Shown in pieces: positions 48,496 to 60,360 of a stretch of 64,000 bases of DNA. How positions within the stretch are numbered: position 1 is the stretch's first letter; each line of letters begins with the position of its first letter. Where the stretch lies: contig NC_052476.1 of NCBI RefSeq assembly GCF_009730915.1, forward strand, positions 20,317,257-20,381,256, written 5' to 3'. The notes below the pieces were generated by a model that did not search any database, was not told where the DNA came from, and worked only from the letters and a program-made list of their open reading frames with translations. The DNA is from Dioscorea cayenensis subsp. rotundata. Lineage: Eukaryota; Streptophyta; Magnoliopsida; Dioscoreales; Dioscoreaceae. Position numbers and translations under genes: made by a program.

Positions 48496-51323
48496 ATGCG
48501 CGAAAGGAAGCTAAGAAGTGATGGTGATTGTTCTACAAAAAATCCCCATGAAGAATGTTTTCCTGTTGATCATGAGATCACTCATCTCACTAAAGTTAGA
48601 TCAGAACCAAGTGTGAAGGCTCGCAAAGTTATCCATCCTTCAGGGAAAATGCCTATTCCAACAATTAAGATGTTGTATGGAAGGGAAGCTAATTATACCG
48701 GGAGGGGGAGGTTCTCTTTAGCTGATTGTTCTCATGTCCTCGGCCGATACTTGCCTGTCAACGGTCCATGGTTTGTTGACAGGATGGATAGTAGAGCATA
48801 TGTATCACAGTTCTCTGCTGATGGTTCGCTTTTGGTTGGTGGATTTCAGGTATTATTTTGCTCAATTCTTGTAATGATGAAAGTTTTTCTTTTTAAAGAT
48901 TGTGATTGATGTTTTCACTGACAATGGAATTCTGAATAGGGAAGCCGCATCAAAATATATGATGTTGATAACGGGTGGGCATTACGCAAAGACATTGTTG
49001 CTAAAAGTTTGCGATGGACGATAACAGATACAACTCTTTCACCGGATCAGCGGTTTCTTGTTAGTTGTTTACTCATATAAATGATCATCTTTCATATATA
49101 TTTTCTTAAACCCTAGTCTTCATCTCAGGGTTCACTGAAAACTGCTTGGAGTAAACATTTGAATAATATGGACTCAGGGTTGCTAAAATTTTGACTTTCA
49201 GAAATCATTAGATCATTTTGTTGCGGGGAAGAAAAAAAGATAGTTCGACTTTCTTATGGACATAGAAAATTTTAAGACGCGTTGTTTTAAGCATGCATTC
49301 AAACTATATATTTATCAATATACGGTCATAGTTGTGGCTTTGCTAAATAGAATTCATGCTCAGTTGGCGAAATGCTCAAGTTTCACAAAACTAGAATTTC
49401 TCATCGGATTTCTTATATTGCATGAATGCTACCTATACTGCCTTTCAAATTCATTAGGGTTGACTAAATGCATGATGAATGAGCATTAAATTTGAGCATC
49501 AACCTAACAAACCAGTTCAGTATCAGGGGGGTTCTCTTTTCATCAATTTCATTTCATTTTTTATTGATTTACTATTAACTTAGATACTTTCATACTGAAT
49601 CAATTGCAGGTTTACGCCAGTATGTCACCGGTGCTCCATATTGTAAATGTGGGAACTGCTGCAACAGAATCATATGCTAATATTAATGTAGGTTCTCAAT
49701 ATTCTGCCGTAACTTGTTTGATTAATACTGTTGGCTTGTTTAACTGGCCTTTTTGTCGTATATCAAATTCAAATTTTATTGAATGCTGGTGATATCATTT
49801 TAGATCCTACTTACGTAATGCAGGAAATCCATGAAGGTCTAGTGTTGTCTACTGATGATGATGAGGACTATTCAGTGGGGATTTTTTCTGTGAAATTCTC
49901 AACTGATGGTAGAGAGCTTGTTGCTGGAAGCAGTGATGATTCGATATATATGTATGACTTGGAAGCGAATAAAGTGACATCACGCATATTAGCTCATACC
50001 GTATGACTTCTTATCCTTAAATGAGTATTTCTTTTGTGGCTTAAGGCACTGCATTTTTCCCCTCATTTTTTTGATTCTTTAATAAAAAATCATGATACAT
50101 CATAAAGGAATTTAGGATTGTGAAATGTTAAAATGATTTACAATTTATTTGAATAAGGGAATCCTTAATGCTATTCCCTAAGTAATGTTCAATAAATTTT
50201 TTGTCAAATTTTCCTTTTCTTTTACAGTCCGATGTGAACACAGTCACTTTCGCTGATGAAACCGGTAACATCATATATTCAGGAAGTGATGATAGCCTAT
50301 GCAAGGTATATTCCTGCTTTCATCGTCTCGTCCCACATACATGATTTTATTTGATTTTAAATTTGAATTTGTTCTACATCATTTCTGCTTATATTGTGAA
50401 TTGACTTGCTGGATCTTGGATATGTTTTCTTCTGTTCAAAGGTTTGGGACCGACGCTGCCTTAGGGAAAGAGGAAGACCGGCGGGGATCTTGGCAGGTCA
50501 TGTAGAAGGAATTACATTCATCGATAGCCGGAAAGATGGATGGTATTTTATTTCCAATGGTAAAGATCAAACAATCAAACTTTGGGACATCCGGAAAATG
50601 ACCTCCAAAGACAAGTGGTATGTCTTGTAGTTTTTTTTTTTTTAATCTTGAATTTTATTTTGTGTTCATGCAATGCAAGTCCAAGCACTGCTTTATCTTG
50701 TCATCTAAAATTCATGGGATTGCAGGCGCAGACGAAAAAGGTTGCACTGGGATTATCGATGGATGGAGTATCCGTTTGAAGCTAGGAGAATGAAACACCC
50801 GAATGATATGTCATTAGCTACATATCAAGGTCATTCAGTCTTGCAAACCTTAATACGCTGCTACTTCTCTCCTCAGTACAGGTTAAGCTTAATGTTTACA
50901 TGTTTCATTGACTGTATTTTTGCTGTTGATACTGACAAATTAGCTGACAAATTAGCTTTCTTTATTTCAGCACTGGGCAGAAGTATATCTACACCGGATC
51001 GAATGATAAATGCGTATATATATTTGATGTGGTATGCGATCAAAACATAATGTTTTCTCGTATTTTTATCAATATTGGGTTGAATTGAGCTGAGGTAATA
51101 TGTTTGTTTGATGATGTTTTAGGTAACTGGAGCACAAGTAGCAAAACTAGCAGGTCATAGCTCGACGGTTCGAGATTGTAGCTGGCACCCGTATTATCCG
51201 ACGCTGATCACCTCGTCTTGGGATTGCTTGATTGCACGATGGGAGTTCTCGGGAAATGATCCTGACAATATCTTGTTGACGAAAACAGGCCGGCGGAATC
51301 GTGCTCGTTTATATGCCGATTAA
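48496..51323 (+). CDS. LEC14B: LEC14B / DCAF11-type WD40-repeat protein
   Basis: Proteins of this family (plant LEC14B, animal DCAF11/WDR23) are WD40 substrate receptors for CUL4-DDB1 ubiquitin ligases. The specific plant substrate is not known from sequence. Exons: 48496-48849, 48940-49059, 49610-49687, 49824-50000, 50228-50305, 50442-50617, 50726-50881, 50971-51031, 51123-51323. All GT-AG with agreeing phases, 466 aa. Visible WD40 landmarks are YVSQFSADGSLL, WTITDTTLSPDQRFL, VKFSTDGRELVAGSSDDSIY, VYDL-like MYDLEANK, GNIIYSGSDDSLCKVWDRR, HVEGITFIDSRKDGWYFISN, IKLWDIRK, YIYTGSNDKC and RDCSWHPYYP, ending RARLYAD. I chose ATG 48496. No earlier ATG continues the frame. It is the only intact member of a local array (copies at 31-36.5 and 36.5-42 kb are dead). 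Confidence 0.93.
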
Positions 51324-52291
51324 AGTGCATTATCTGACGACAAATTTACATGTTCAATGTATCAAATACGGTTGAATTTTGTACATATTTCATGTGGAAT
51401 AACTTTATTTTGAATACTGCCGCATGAAAATCAATCTAATTGTCTAAGATGGTTGTTTTGTATGAATTTCTAAGAGTATATGAAATATATGCATGTTATG
51501 ATATTTTGTGGTGTATATATACATGCATATGTATAAATATCAGAAAATATACGTGTTTCATAGTTAAATTTGTTTTTCATTTTTAATACTTTAAAATAAA
51601 ATTAAATTACAAAATAAAAGTTTCTAAAAACTTTTTTATTCCATAAAAGATAAGATGTGAGCATAGCAAATCAATTATGACAAGAATAAAAGATGACTTT
51701 AAGTTTTATAAATTAAAATAGAAAAAATAGAAAAAAAAATTTAAAAGATTTTCTTTTGTTTTGTATTTGTTTTCCAAATCTCTTGCATTTAAGAGAGATT
51801 TACATTCACAATTCTCTTAAAATGGGTTAATAGGTGCTTTGTCTGGGATAAATAAAAATTAGTAAAATTTGAAGGGGTGTAACTATTGATTAAAAACTAT
51901 CCATATTTATCTCAAGCAAATTCAGGCATACACTAAGCCATAAATTTTTTACTTATTTTATCCTTCTTGAATACAATGAATATGAAATAAATTCCCTCCA
52001 AATTAATTGGACAAAAATTAATTTACTAATTGCACCAAAAAATTGGATGTGTGCCACATAGCAAAAAAAAAATTAAAAACCAATGATTCATATAAAACCT
52101 TTATTGTCAATATTTTATTTGATGCAATGCACTTGGCAAAATTTAATCCAAATTCAATGATTTGCATCAAACTTATCCATAAATAATGTATTTACTATTT
52201 TTTTTGCAAAAGATTATGATTTAAATCAGTGTTATGATCACTCATTTCATAGTGCAAGAACAAAGCAGAGGAGGTTTTTGGTTGGCAAAAG
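51324..52291. other. Spacer between LEC14B and the nucleoside hydrolase gene
   Basis: AT-rich sequence without a recognised gene. The first 250 bp are the LEC14B 3' flank, which is repeated at 45545-45690. The rest is the presumed nucleoside hydrolase promoter. Confidence 0.5.
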
Positions 52292-55200
52292 ATGGAGCAA
52301 TGGAGATTGTTGCTTTTCTTGTTTGTTGCTTTTGTCGGCTTTTTCGGGGAGGTAGATGCAAAACCTCGGCGGATTCTTTTCGATACTGATGTTAATTCGG
52401 ATGATATCTATGCCCTTATTTATTTTCTGAAGCAGAATCGATCAGAAATTGAAATTGAGGTGAACTCTTACTTCTTATATCTACTAATAATATTGTAATA
52501 GTTCATCCTTAACATTTACTATATTAAATATTTTGTTGATTTTGATCTTTGATTGCCGAAGGAATGATAATTGGTTCTGATTTGCACTTCATTATTTTCA
52601 AAATAAAAGTCGGTTCAAATTCAATATTGTATAGTTTTGACATGTCGAAGCATTCTTTATTATACTGACATTAATGTCAATATTACATATGTTTAATCCA
52701 ATATCAATGTTAACATGAAATTTTATCAGTTATACTTACCGTATCAGATATGTTGTCAGTTTTAATATTCTTAAATCGGCAAAAGAATGAAATCAATGCA
52801 TGTTTGAAGTATTATATCGTTCGATAATCTTGTTCTAATCTGAGATATTTATGTGCTCAGGCAATAGTTTATGCCAAATTAATGTCAGTTTTCATCTTAA
52901 ATTTTTTATTTACTGTAAAATGTTGAAATACCATGTAGTTCAAACATCAAACCATAATTTCTGATCTTCATCAGAAAGCTTGAAGAATTTGGTTGATATT
53001 AACCTTTGATGATATCTATATATTGATTTATTTCTTGAAGCAAAATTGATCAGAAATCAATGTTAACTCTTATCGATACCACCGATATTAATTCTTATGA
53101 TATTTATGCACTTTAAAATTTTGGTTTTTGAAAACAAAAAACAAATATAATTTGAACATAAATAATGATTTCACATAATACAGTGAAATTCCTCCATTTT
53201 AGGCAATTAGTATTAGCGCAAATGCATTTCAGTAATGCCGGACATGCAGTTAATCACATATATGACGTTCTGCACATGATGGGTCGTGACGATATTTCTG
53301 TTGGAGTTGGAGGCGAAGGCGGTATATTACCAAATGGTACTATACTCGCCAATGTCGGAGGTTATCTCCCTTTAATAGAACAGGTATTGACATTTTTATC
53401 AGTCACTAAGCTCTAAAATTCAATTCGGAAATTACTGACGTTTAAGTGAAAATCAGGACATGTCAACAACAGGTAATTGTAGATATCGGCAAGCTATATA
53501 TCGAGGTGAAGGTGGTTTGCTAAGTGTCGACACGAATTACGGCTTAAGAAGAAAATTCCTTCCAATGGTAAAGAGTTAAAAAAATCTAACACTAAGCACT
53601 AAATGTTGTAATGCAGTAAATTCTGTTTGTTAATGTAAAGTGTGAATTCAGGGAGACCGACATTACATACCTCTTCGCCAGCCTACAGCACAAAACGTGA
53701 TGATCAATGCAATATCTGCCGGACCGATAACTGTGTTTCTCAGTGGATCACATACTAATTTGGCCATTTTTCTCATGACTCATCCACATTTGAAGCAAAA
53801 CATTGAGCATATATATGTGATGGGAGGTGGTGTTCGATCAAAAAGCCCCTTTGGATGCTGTCCAGAGCATTCTGCCACTTCTTGTCAGCCTAGTCAGTTT
53901 TGCGGTGATACGGGCAATCTATATACTGGTCAAGCTAGTAATCCATATGCCGAATTCAACATATTCACTGATCCATTTGCCGCTTATCAGGTTTTCTTCC
54001 ACATATTTGATCCATCTGTTTTTGAATTTCAACAGTAACTTTCTATTGTGTGTTTTGTTGCAGGTGTTTCATTCTGGTATTCCGTTGACTCTTGTTCCAT
54101 TGGATGCAACAAACACAATACCAATAAATAAGGACTTCTTCACAGCATTTCAACAACATCGAAGCACCTACGAAGCAGAATACTGTTTCCAGATGCTGAA
54201 CATTATCCGCGATACTTGGTTTGATGACTCTTTTTATGAGGTTCTGATCTTCCAGTTTTGTTCTGTTTCTTTTTTTTCTTTTGTTGCACGATAGGGTCAT
54301 ATTTGGGAAAATTCATGCAGAGTTACTTCATGTGGGACTCATTTGCTGCTGGTGTCGCTGTATCAAGCATGAAAAATCAACATTGTGAAGATGAGAATGA
54401 ATTTGCTGAAATGGAGTATATGAACTTAACAGTAGTTACTTCGAACAAACCTCATGGTTTGTATGATGGTTCAAATCCATTTTTTGACAGTCGTGCTACG
54501 CCTAAATTTGGATTGCAGAAAAATGGTGTGCATAGTGGTCATGTGCAGACTGAACTTCATGATCCATTTTGCCGTGTTGATGGAATAGAGAAAGGAATTT
54601 GTCAGGTAGAAACTTGCCTGTAAAAGAAGTTTAAAGTTCAGTTTGCATTTGAAATTTCCATGAAATTCATATCTTACCGATAACAATATAACGTCAGGAT
54701 GGATATACTAAAGAAGAGGATGGAGCAGGTGTGCGAGTTCTTGTTGCAACTAAAGCAAAGCTGAATCCTGACAAACAAAGCATCCTTGATCGAAAATTCT
54801 ACATTAGTTTTTTGAATGTAAGTTCACTAAAAATATGTGCAATCTATAAACTCTAAATTACAGCAGTAAAACAAACATTTCAGGTTTGTTATTCTTGCTG
54901 ACATTGGTAAATGCAGGCTTTAAACCAACCTCAACAATCTGCACAGTTTAATCGTACATCCCAACTTCCTTACCATCAGGAAATTCTCCGCAAACCAAGT
55001 TATAAACACAAAGTTTTCGGCAAACCTGTTGTGTTTGACATGGATATGAGTGTAGGAGATCTAGTTGCTCTTATCTACCTTCTAAAAGTACCGGTAGAAG
55101 AAATAAACATCAAGGTAAGTCAAACTGATCGTGGTCTTTTGTCAACATGTCAGTAGACACAGAAATCAAGATTAATTTTGACTGTTGCTTTTGAGTAGGG

Positions 55201-56431
55201 AATTTTAGTCAATGGTAATGGATGGGCAAATGCAGCAACAATAGACATTGTCTATGATGTTCTGCACATGATGGGCCGGGATGATATTCCAGTCGGTCTT
55301 GGAAGTTTTACCGCACTAGGAACACCGTTTCTCAATTGTAAGTATGTCAACGCTATCCCTCATGGCTCAGGAGGACTCATTGACTCTGATACACTCTTCG
55401 GTCTTGCTCACAATTTACAACAAAGTCCTAGAAGGTATCGTCATTTTGTATCTGCAACAAAATTTTCATTTCATGCATTAGCATGCAATTTTCCCAAATG
55501 TCATTACTTGGATTCAGGTACACTGTTGAAAATGATAGACAACCATCTGCCATGGAAGTTTGGCAGATGATTTCAAGATCAATTGATCAAAATAATACCA
55601 TAAATATACTCACAAATGGGCCATTGACAAACATAGCGAACATAATTCTTACCGATGAGAATGCGAGTTCAATTATTCAGGTCAGTTATGTTCCTTATTT
55701 GAGTAAACACTGCACAATGTGCAAAGATTATATAATCATTTCACATGCAGAGAATATATATAGTCGGTGGGCATATTAGTGAGGATCAGGAGAAGGGAAA
55801 TGTCTTCACCAACCCTTCAAATGAGTGTGCAGAATTCAATATGTTTCTTGATCCCTTAGCCGCAAAGACAGTAGTAGAATCTGAGCTCGATGTCACATTA
55901 ATCCCTCTTGATGCTCAGCGCAAAGTGACTTCTTTTGGTTTGGTCTTAAAACACTTGCAGCAGAAACTGAAGACATCCGAATCAGTGTTTGTGCATCATC
56001 TGCTCTCAAGATTGCATAATTTACAGAAAAGACATAAAGCATACAATCATATGGTAAGTGATAAGACATTAAACACTCAAAGTTCAAAAGATTCAACAAT
56101 CAAACATTGTTGTGAGCTCTCTGGTTTTTCTGTTTAACAGGATATATTTTTGGGAGAAATCCTTGGCGCTGTGTTCATGGTTGCTAGTGATCATCTAAAT
56201 CCAATAATCAAAGCCAAGCCAGTGAATGTCCTCGCAGGTAATATCAACACAGATGGACAAATAGTTGTCAATGAAGGACAGGGGAAAATAATTAATGCAT
56301 TGGAAAGTTTGGATTCTGAAGCATACTACAATAATTTCGCAAAATTACTCGGGGAGAAAAAACAATCTGCCGTAATCAGTAGCTTTGCTGAACAAAAGAG
56401 AATGTGGAGGATGCCACCTAATGCTTCCTAA
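52292..56431 (+). CDS. NSH3: Two-domain secreted nucleoside hydrolase (NSH3 type) with a one-base frame break in exon 2
   Basis: Plant NSH3 proteins are apoplastic nucleosidases that cleave inosine/adenosine-type nucleosides to base and ribose. Residues 1-23 form a signal peptide. The first IU-nucleoside-hydrolase domain starts with DTDVNSDD (31-38), the calcium/ribose site. The second starts from exon 8 with FDMDMSVGD, a degenerate site usual in this family's second domain. Exons: 52292-52459, 53203-53383, 53457-53567, 53652-53990, 54064-54240, 54321-54605, 54698-54817, 54917-55114, 55199-55434, 55518-55680, 55751-56053, 56141-56431; about 856 aa. Eleven exons fit together. Exon 2 has 181 nt, one too many. 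It opens as AISISANAF and only continues as [14 protein letters not shown] after skipping the C at 53230. Its tail exons are repeated as fragments downstream. Confidence 0.9.
52980..53115 (+). repeat. Decayed echo of exon 1 inside intron 1 of the nucleoside hydrolase
   Basis: 'gatgatatctatatattgatttatttcttgaagcaaaattgatcagaaat' resembles the end of exon 1 ('gatgatatctatgcccttatttattttctgaagcagaatcgatcagaaat'). It is followed by a second partial echo ('cgataccaccgatattaattcttatgatatttatgca'). The copies lie in the intron and carry stops. Confidence 0.6.
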
Positions 56432-56708
56432 TATGTACTTTCATCAGTTTAAGTCTCACGAAAATTAAAAACATCCACCTTGGTAAAATACTGAATATTT
56501 TCTGACAATATTGAATGTCAGTAGTTTTAATGTCAATTGAGTTTCAGTATCAAACCATGCCAAGTCAATTTTGGTCAGGAACCAATTATTTTCAGTAATA
56601 ATGCTGATGATTGAATGACATGCATACATGGATTTATCACAGATGTCATCATACAGCAAAATAAGACGTTTATTTCATTACTTTCTTCATGCCATGCTGA
56701 CAGCACCA

Positions 56709-58396
56709 TCAAATGATGGAGCCTCCAGCAGCTACAATGTCATCCTCAAGCTATGTAGATCACCCAACACAGCTAAAATTTAGTAAATTTGAACTTATAA
56801 TGATGAAACTCTGTGCAAGTAAGAGATATTGCACCTTCTGCATGTCCTTGATCTTGACCATTAAACGCAGGCACTCAACTTTGAGTCTATGAAGATACAG
56901 CACACACCTGCGGATTTAGTATTATGTTAAGACAGTGATGATTTTGAGTTAAATTTCTCTACGTTCAAAACTTAGAAAATTAGGATTTACCCGTCTTTGT
57001 CAACAGCCTTGCAGTAGTAATCAGGCAAAGTAACACACATATTCACCATTTGGGGGGCCCCACAGCTGCGCAAAGGAAAGGTTATGTATGAATACCCCAT
57101 GGAAACCAACAATAACATAAGAACTCTATAGATCAAGAAAATCATGTTTTCTTTTATGAGAGTTGTTATTTGAATCTAATTTCTTTTCTGGCAGTCTGAA
57201 ATTTCAATTAGACACAAATAAACAAAAAAGCAAAAACATCTTTGATTCTTTTAAAGTTTAATCTGCATACTGAAAATGATACTTAAAGCTATGATGAGCA
57301 GAGACAGAAGATTCTTCTTAAGGAATTCACAAGTACTTATCTGACGCATTTGTTTTGCTTGTCAAGCTTTACTTAATTTATATTTCACTACATTCAAAAG
57401 AATTACAACTAGAATTTATGATATTCTAAACACATTTTTTCTGGTAACAAATGCCAAAAACATATTTAGTAAATGAAGTGGATTCAATATTTTTATCATG
57501 TGACAAGCATAAGAAAATAAAGAGAAACATTGAATAAATTATGTATGTGAGAGGCTTTGGTTTTTCTCCTATGAATAAATTACCAACATCAAATATCCAG
57601 GTAAGAAAAGTTGAAAATTTTAATGAAGAAAACTTATGGGAACTAAACTCTAGCATTCTTCATATTCTCAAGATTCACACAATGGTATGAATAGCTAAAT
57701 CTATGACCATAGAAAGAAACGGCAAGAAAAATGATAATTGCACTTATACGAATAAAATAAAATTTAACAAAACAGCCCCTCCAAGTAAAGTTCTCCCACA
57801 CATTACCGAGGCTTTCACGCTAGAATAAATAGAAAATAATAATAATAATGATTTAAGATCTAAAACCGCAGCATTTTCCGTAATGTCCCAAGATTTTGGA
57901 TCAGTATAAATTCGCAAATAATCAAGGACTACAGAAAAAGAAGTAACACGTGCTGCATTATTCCTGACAGTGCTGGCCTCCAGCTGATAAACAAGCTCAT
58001 CAAGCATATGAAAGTTCACAATCTCTTTATCAATTCACCAATAAACAATGAAACACAACACTAGCAAATGGTCATGAAATGTGCAAACTTGCATACCTAA
58101 CTCAAAGCAAAACAGACATTTCATTCAGTCTTTTCTCTGCCTCTTTAAGTAAAGAGTTATTAGCCCCCGAGCAAAACCAAGTCCATCAGCATACAGGAGA
58201 CCAAACCGCTCACCCAGGATGTGCTGTTATTGCAAATGCAACAAATCAAGCTGAAATTTCACATAAAACATAAAACTAAGAAAATGGAAATATGTAAGAG
58301 ATTCCATGTTGCATCAATATACTAAATGATTACCTCATGGGCAAGGGATGATTTTAGATCTGCTAAGCTTCTCTTCAACTCTACAACTGAAGCCAT
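56709..58396 (-). pseudogene. Full-length HPt-like gene with Tyr at the phospho-His position, broken
   Basis: Six exon-like blocks match the intact HPt gene at 60361-61805: start MASVVELKRSLADLKSSLAHE (58396-58334), exon 2 at about 58220-58095, exon 3 at about 58012-57966, exon 4 at about 57066-56998, exon 5 at about 56910-56840, and a last block LEDDIVAAGGSII (56750-56709). The HPt helix reads NFHMLDELVYQLEAS: Tyr (codon 57987-57989) replaces the phospho-His and the KGS motif is EAS. Defects: exon 2 lacks one base at about the 'CTTTACTTAAAG' site and runs into TGA. The exon 2 donor and exon 3 acceptor are unrecognisable. The exon 3 donor reads GA instead of GT. Probably not functional. Confidence 0.8.
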
Positions 58397-58442
58397 TTTT
58401 TCTGTTTGTGTATTGAGAGTGTGTGTTTCTATATAGCTGTGA

Positions 58443-58716
58443 GGAAATGTTTCTAGGAGAACTTCTTAACACTCCGTTCATGGTTGAGACTGATCATCTG
58501 AATCCAATAATTAAAGCAAATCCTGCGAATGCCCTTGCACGTAATATCGAGACAAAAAGGCAGACAGTTGTCGATGAATGGCATGGGAAGATAGCAAATG
58601 CCTTGGAAAGTTCGAATTCTGAAGCATATTACAGTATTTTGCAAATTCACTTGTGATCAAGAAGCAATGCGCAACGATTTGGCAACTTCAATGAGGAAAA
58701 GAAAGTGCTAATTTTA
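58443..58716 (+). pseudogene. Fragment of the nucleoside hydrolase last exon (first of four fragments)
   Basis: Matches exon 12 of the gene at 52292-56431: FLGELLNTPFMVETDHLNPI and later KIANALESSNSEAYY are clear. The frame is open from about 58443 to a stop at 58656 and similarity fades near 58716. No upstream exons or promoter of the parent are present, so it is not a gene. Confidence 0.85.
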
Positions 58717-58869
58717 GTTCTTCTCAACTAAACAAAAAAGCTACCCTAAGGAATCAGAGTTCTCCATTACTTGCCAAATATATCTGTTTCGATACAATTA
58801 GCAGGTCATCAACAACCACCAAAAATAAAAAAAATATAAAAAAAAAAGTGATAGAATGGTGTATTATAC

Positions 58870-59260
58870 CTGTCTTGCCCTTCAGCTTACGAACATGCAT
58901 GTTGAGATTATGATAGTTCATGGCCTCTTAATCAGTTCACCAATAATCAACAAAAAACAAAAATAAATTAACCGATAGACTCTGGCATAAAATCATGGCA
59001 CACAATTTTCCATAACTAACCACCAATTTATATTTAATTTTCTCATCCTCTCTATGGTAAATATTAAATATAAACGAAACCTGCTATTCCCACTTAGGAT
59101 GTTCTTTCATTGCAAAACCACAAAGCAAGTTAAATTGTCACATCCAACACTGAACTGAAAGATGTGGCAACTCAATTTTGCATCCCTCTACTAAAGGACG
59201 ATCATCTGAGCAAGGAATTGATGCAAACTTTCTGAGCTGCTCTTCAAGAGCAGAAGCCAT
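58870..59260 (-). pseudogene. 5' fragment of an HPt-like gene with Arg at the phospho-His position
   Basis: The first exon begins MASALEEQLRKFAS (ATG at 59260). The donor after exon 1 is mutated (AT for GT). Exon 2 is reduced to scraps around 59000-59100. Exon 3 retains YHNLNMHVRKLKGK, in which Arg (codon 58889-58891) takes the place of the phospho-His, followed by a normal GTATAA donor. Exons 4-6 are absent: the next sequence downstream in its direction is the nucleoside hydrolase fragment. Confidence 0.7.
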
Positions 59261-59514
59261 TTATATGCTTGTGTGCTTAAATTGTATGCCTTCGTGGGTC
59301 CTTATATAACTGAGGGAAATAATTTCAAAATGTATAATAAGCACATTCTTTGAAATTAATCTGGAAAGAACACTGTGTGGCATGGGAATGCAACAGTTAC
59401 GAGGTTTTTACATTGTTCAATATTTCTCTTAATTCTTAGCAGCAAACGCAAGGGCAAAGTCCGAGCATGAGGTCACCCAAATATGACATAGAACTAACCT
59501 TTTTTTCTTGAGCC

Positions 59515-60005
59515 TTTAGCAAGTATTTCATAATGCAACTAAAGAAGTTGCAGCAGAAACTTAAGACAACCAAGACAATGTTCAAGCATCACATGCTCTC
59601 AAGATTGCTTATATTAAAGATACGACATAAACCATAGAATCATAAGGCAGACAATGACACAGAGAGGTTTGGATTCAGAACATTCAACCATGGCATATTG
59701 TCGTAAGTACTGTGTTTTTGTTTACAGGATATGATTTTTGAAGTAATCCTCGCGAATGTTTTCATGGCCAACTGAAAAATCTAAATCCAATAACCAAAGC
59801 AAAAGCTCATGAATATCCTCACAGGTAAATATTGACACCAATGGACAGATTGTTTCCAAAGAAGGACATGAGAAGTAGTCCATGTATTGGAAAGTTCAGA
59901 TTTGACAGTAGTAGTTTCCCGAAATTACTCAATGTAAAGAAACAGTTTGCAGTAATTGGCAGTTTTGCGAGCAAAAGACAATGTAGAGGAGACCACCTGA
60001 AAGCT
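59515..60005 (+). pseudogene. Fragment of nucleoside hydrolase exons 11-12 (second fragment)
   Basis: 59515-59650 matches the end of exon 11 ('ttgcagcagaaacttaagac...tgctctcaagattgc') and 59728-60005 matches exon 12. The intron between them is also recognisable ('tttacag' acceptor), so the copy is genomic rather than retroposed. Stops and indels are present, for example 'ggacatgagaagtag' where the parent reads GGACAGGGGAAA. Confidence 0.8.
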
Positions 60006-60360
60006 CTCAAACAGGTACCTATTATAGTCTTTCTCAACATTTGGAAAAAGGAAAAAAGAAAAAATAAACAAAACTTTCACCTTTCTGCAAGTATATCAAA
60101 TGTTTTTTGATCCAATCAGAAGAATAATCAGGGGGTTTATTTTTCGCACGTATTTCCATGGAGGAGTTTCATGGTTAGTTAACTGAATGCACACACCAAA
60201 GCAAGGCAATTCTGATAAAGGAAACTAGTTTATTCTTATTAATTATGTTGATGGACACCGAACAATAGATCATGCATACAAAGGAATAGCACTTGTGTAT
60301 GCATACAACAAAGCAACACCTTTATTTTGCTAGTTTCCTGAAGCCACACTAAGGGCACCA

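Noticed and set aside
58423-58656. Stand-alone gene resembling a nucleoside hydrolase C-terminus
   Set aside because: It is only the last exon of the upstream gene copied without promoter or catalytic domain.
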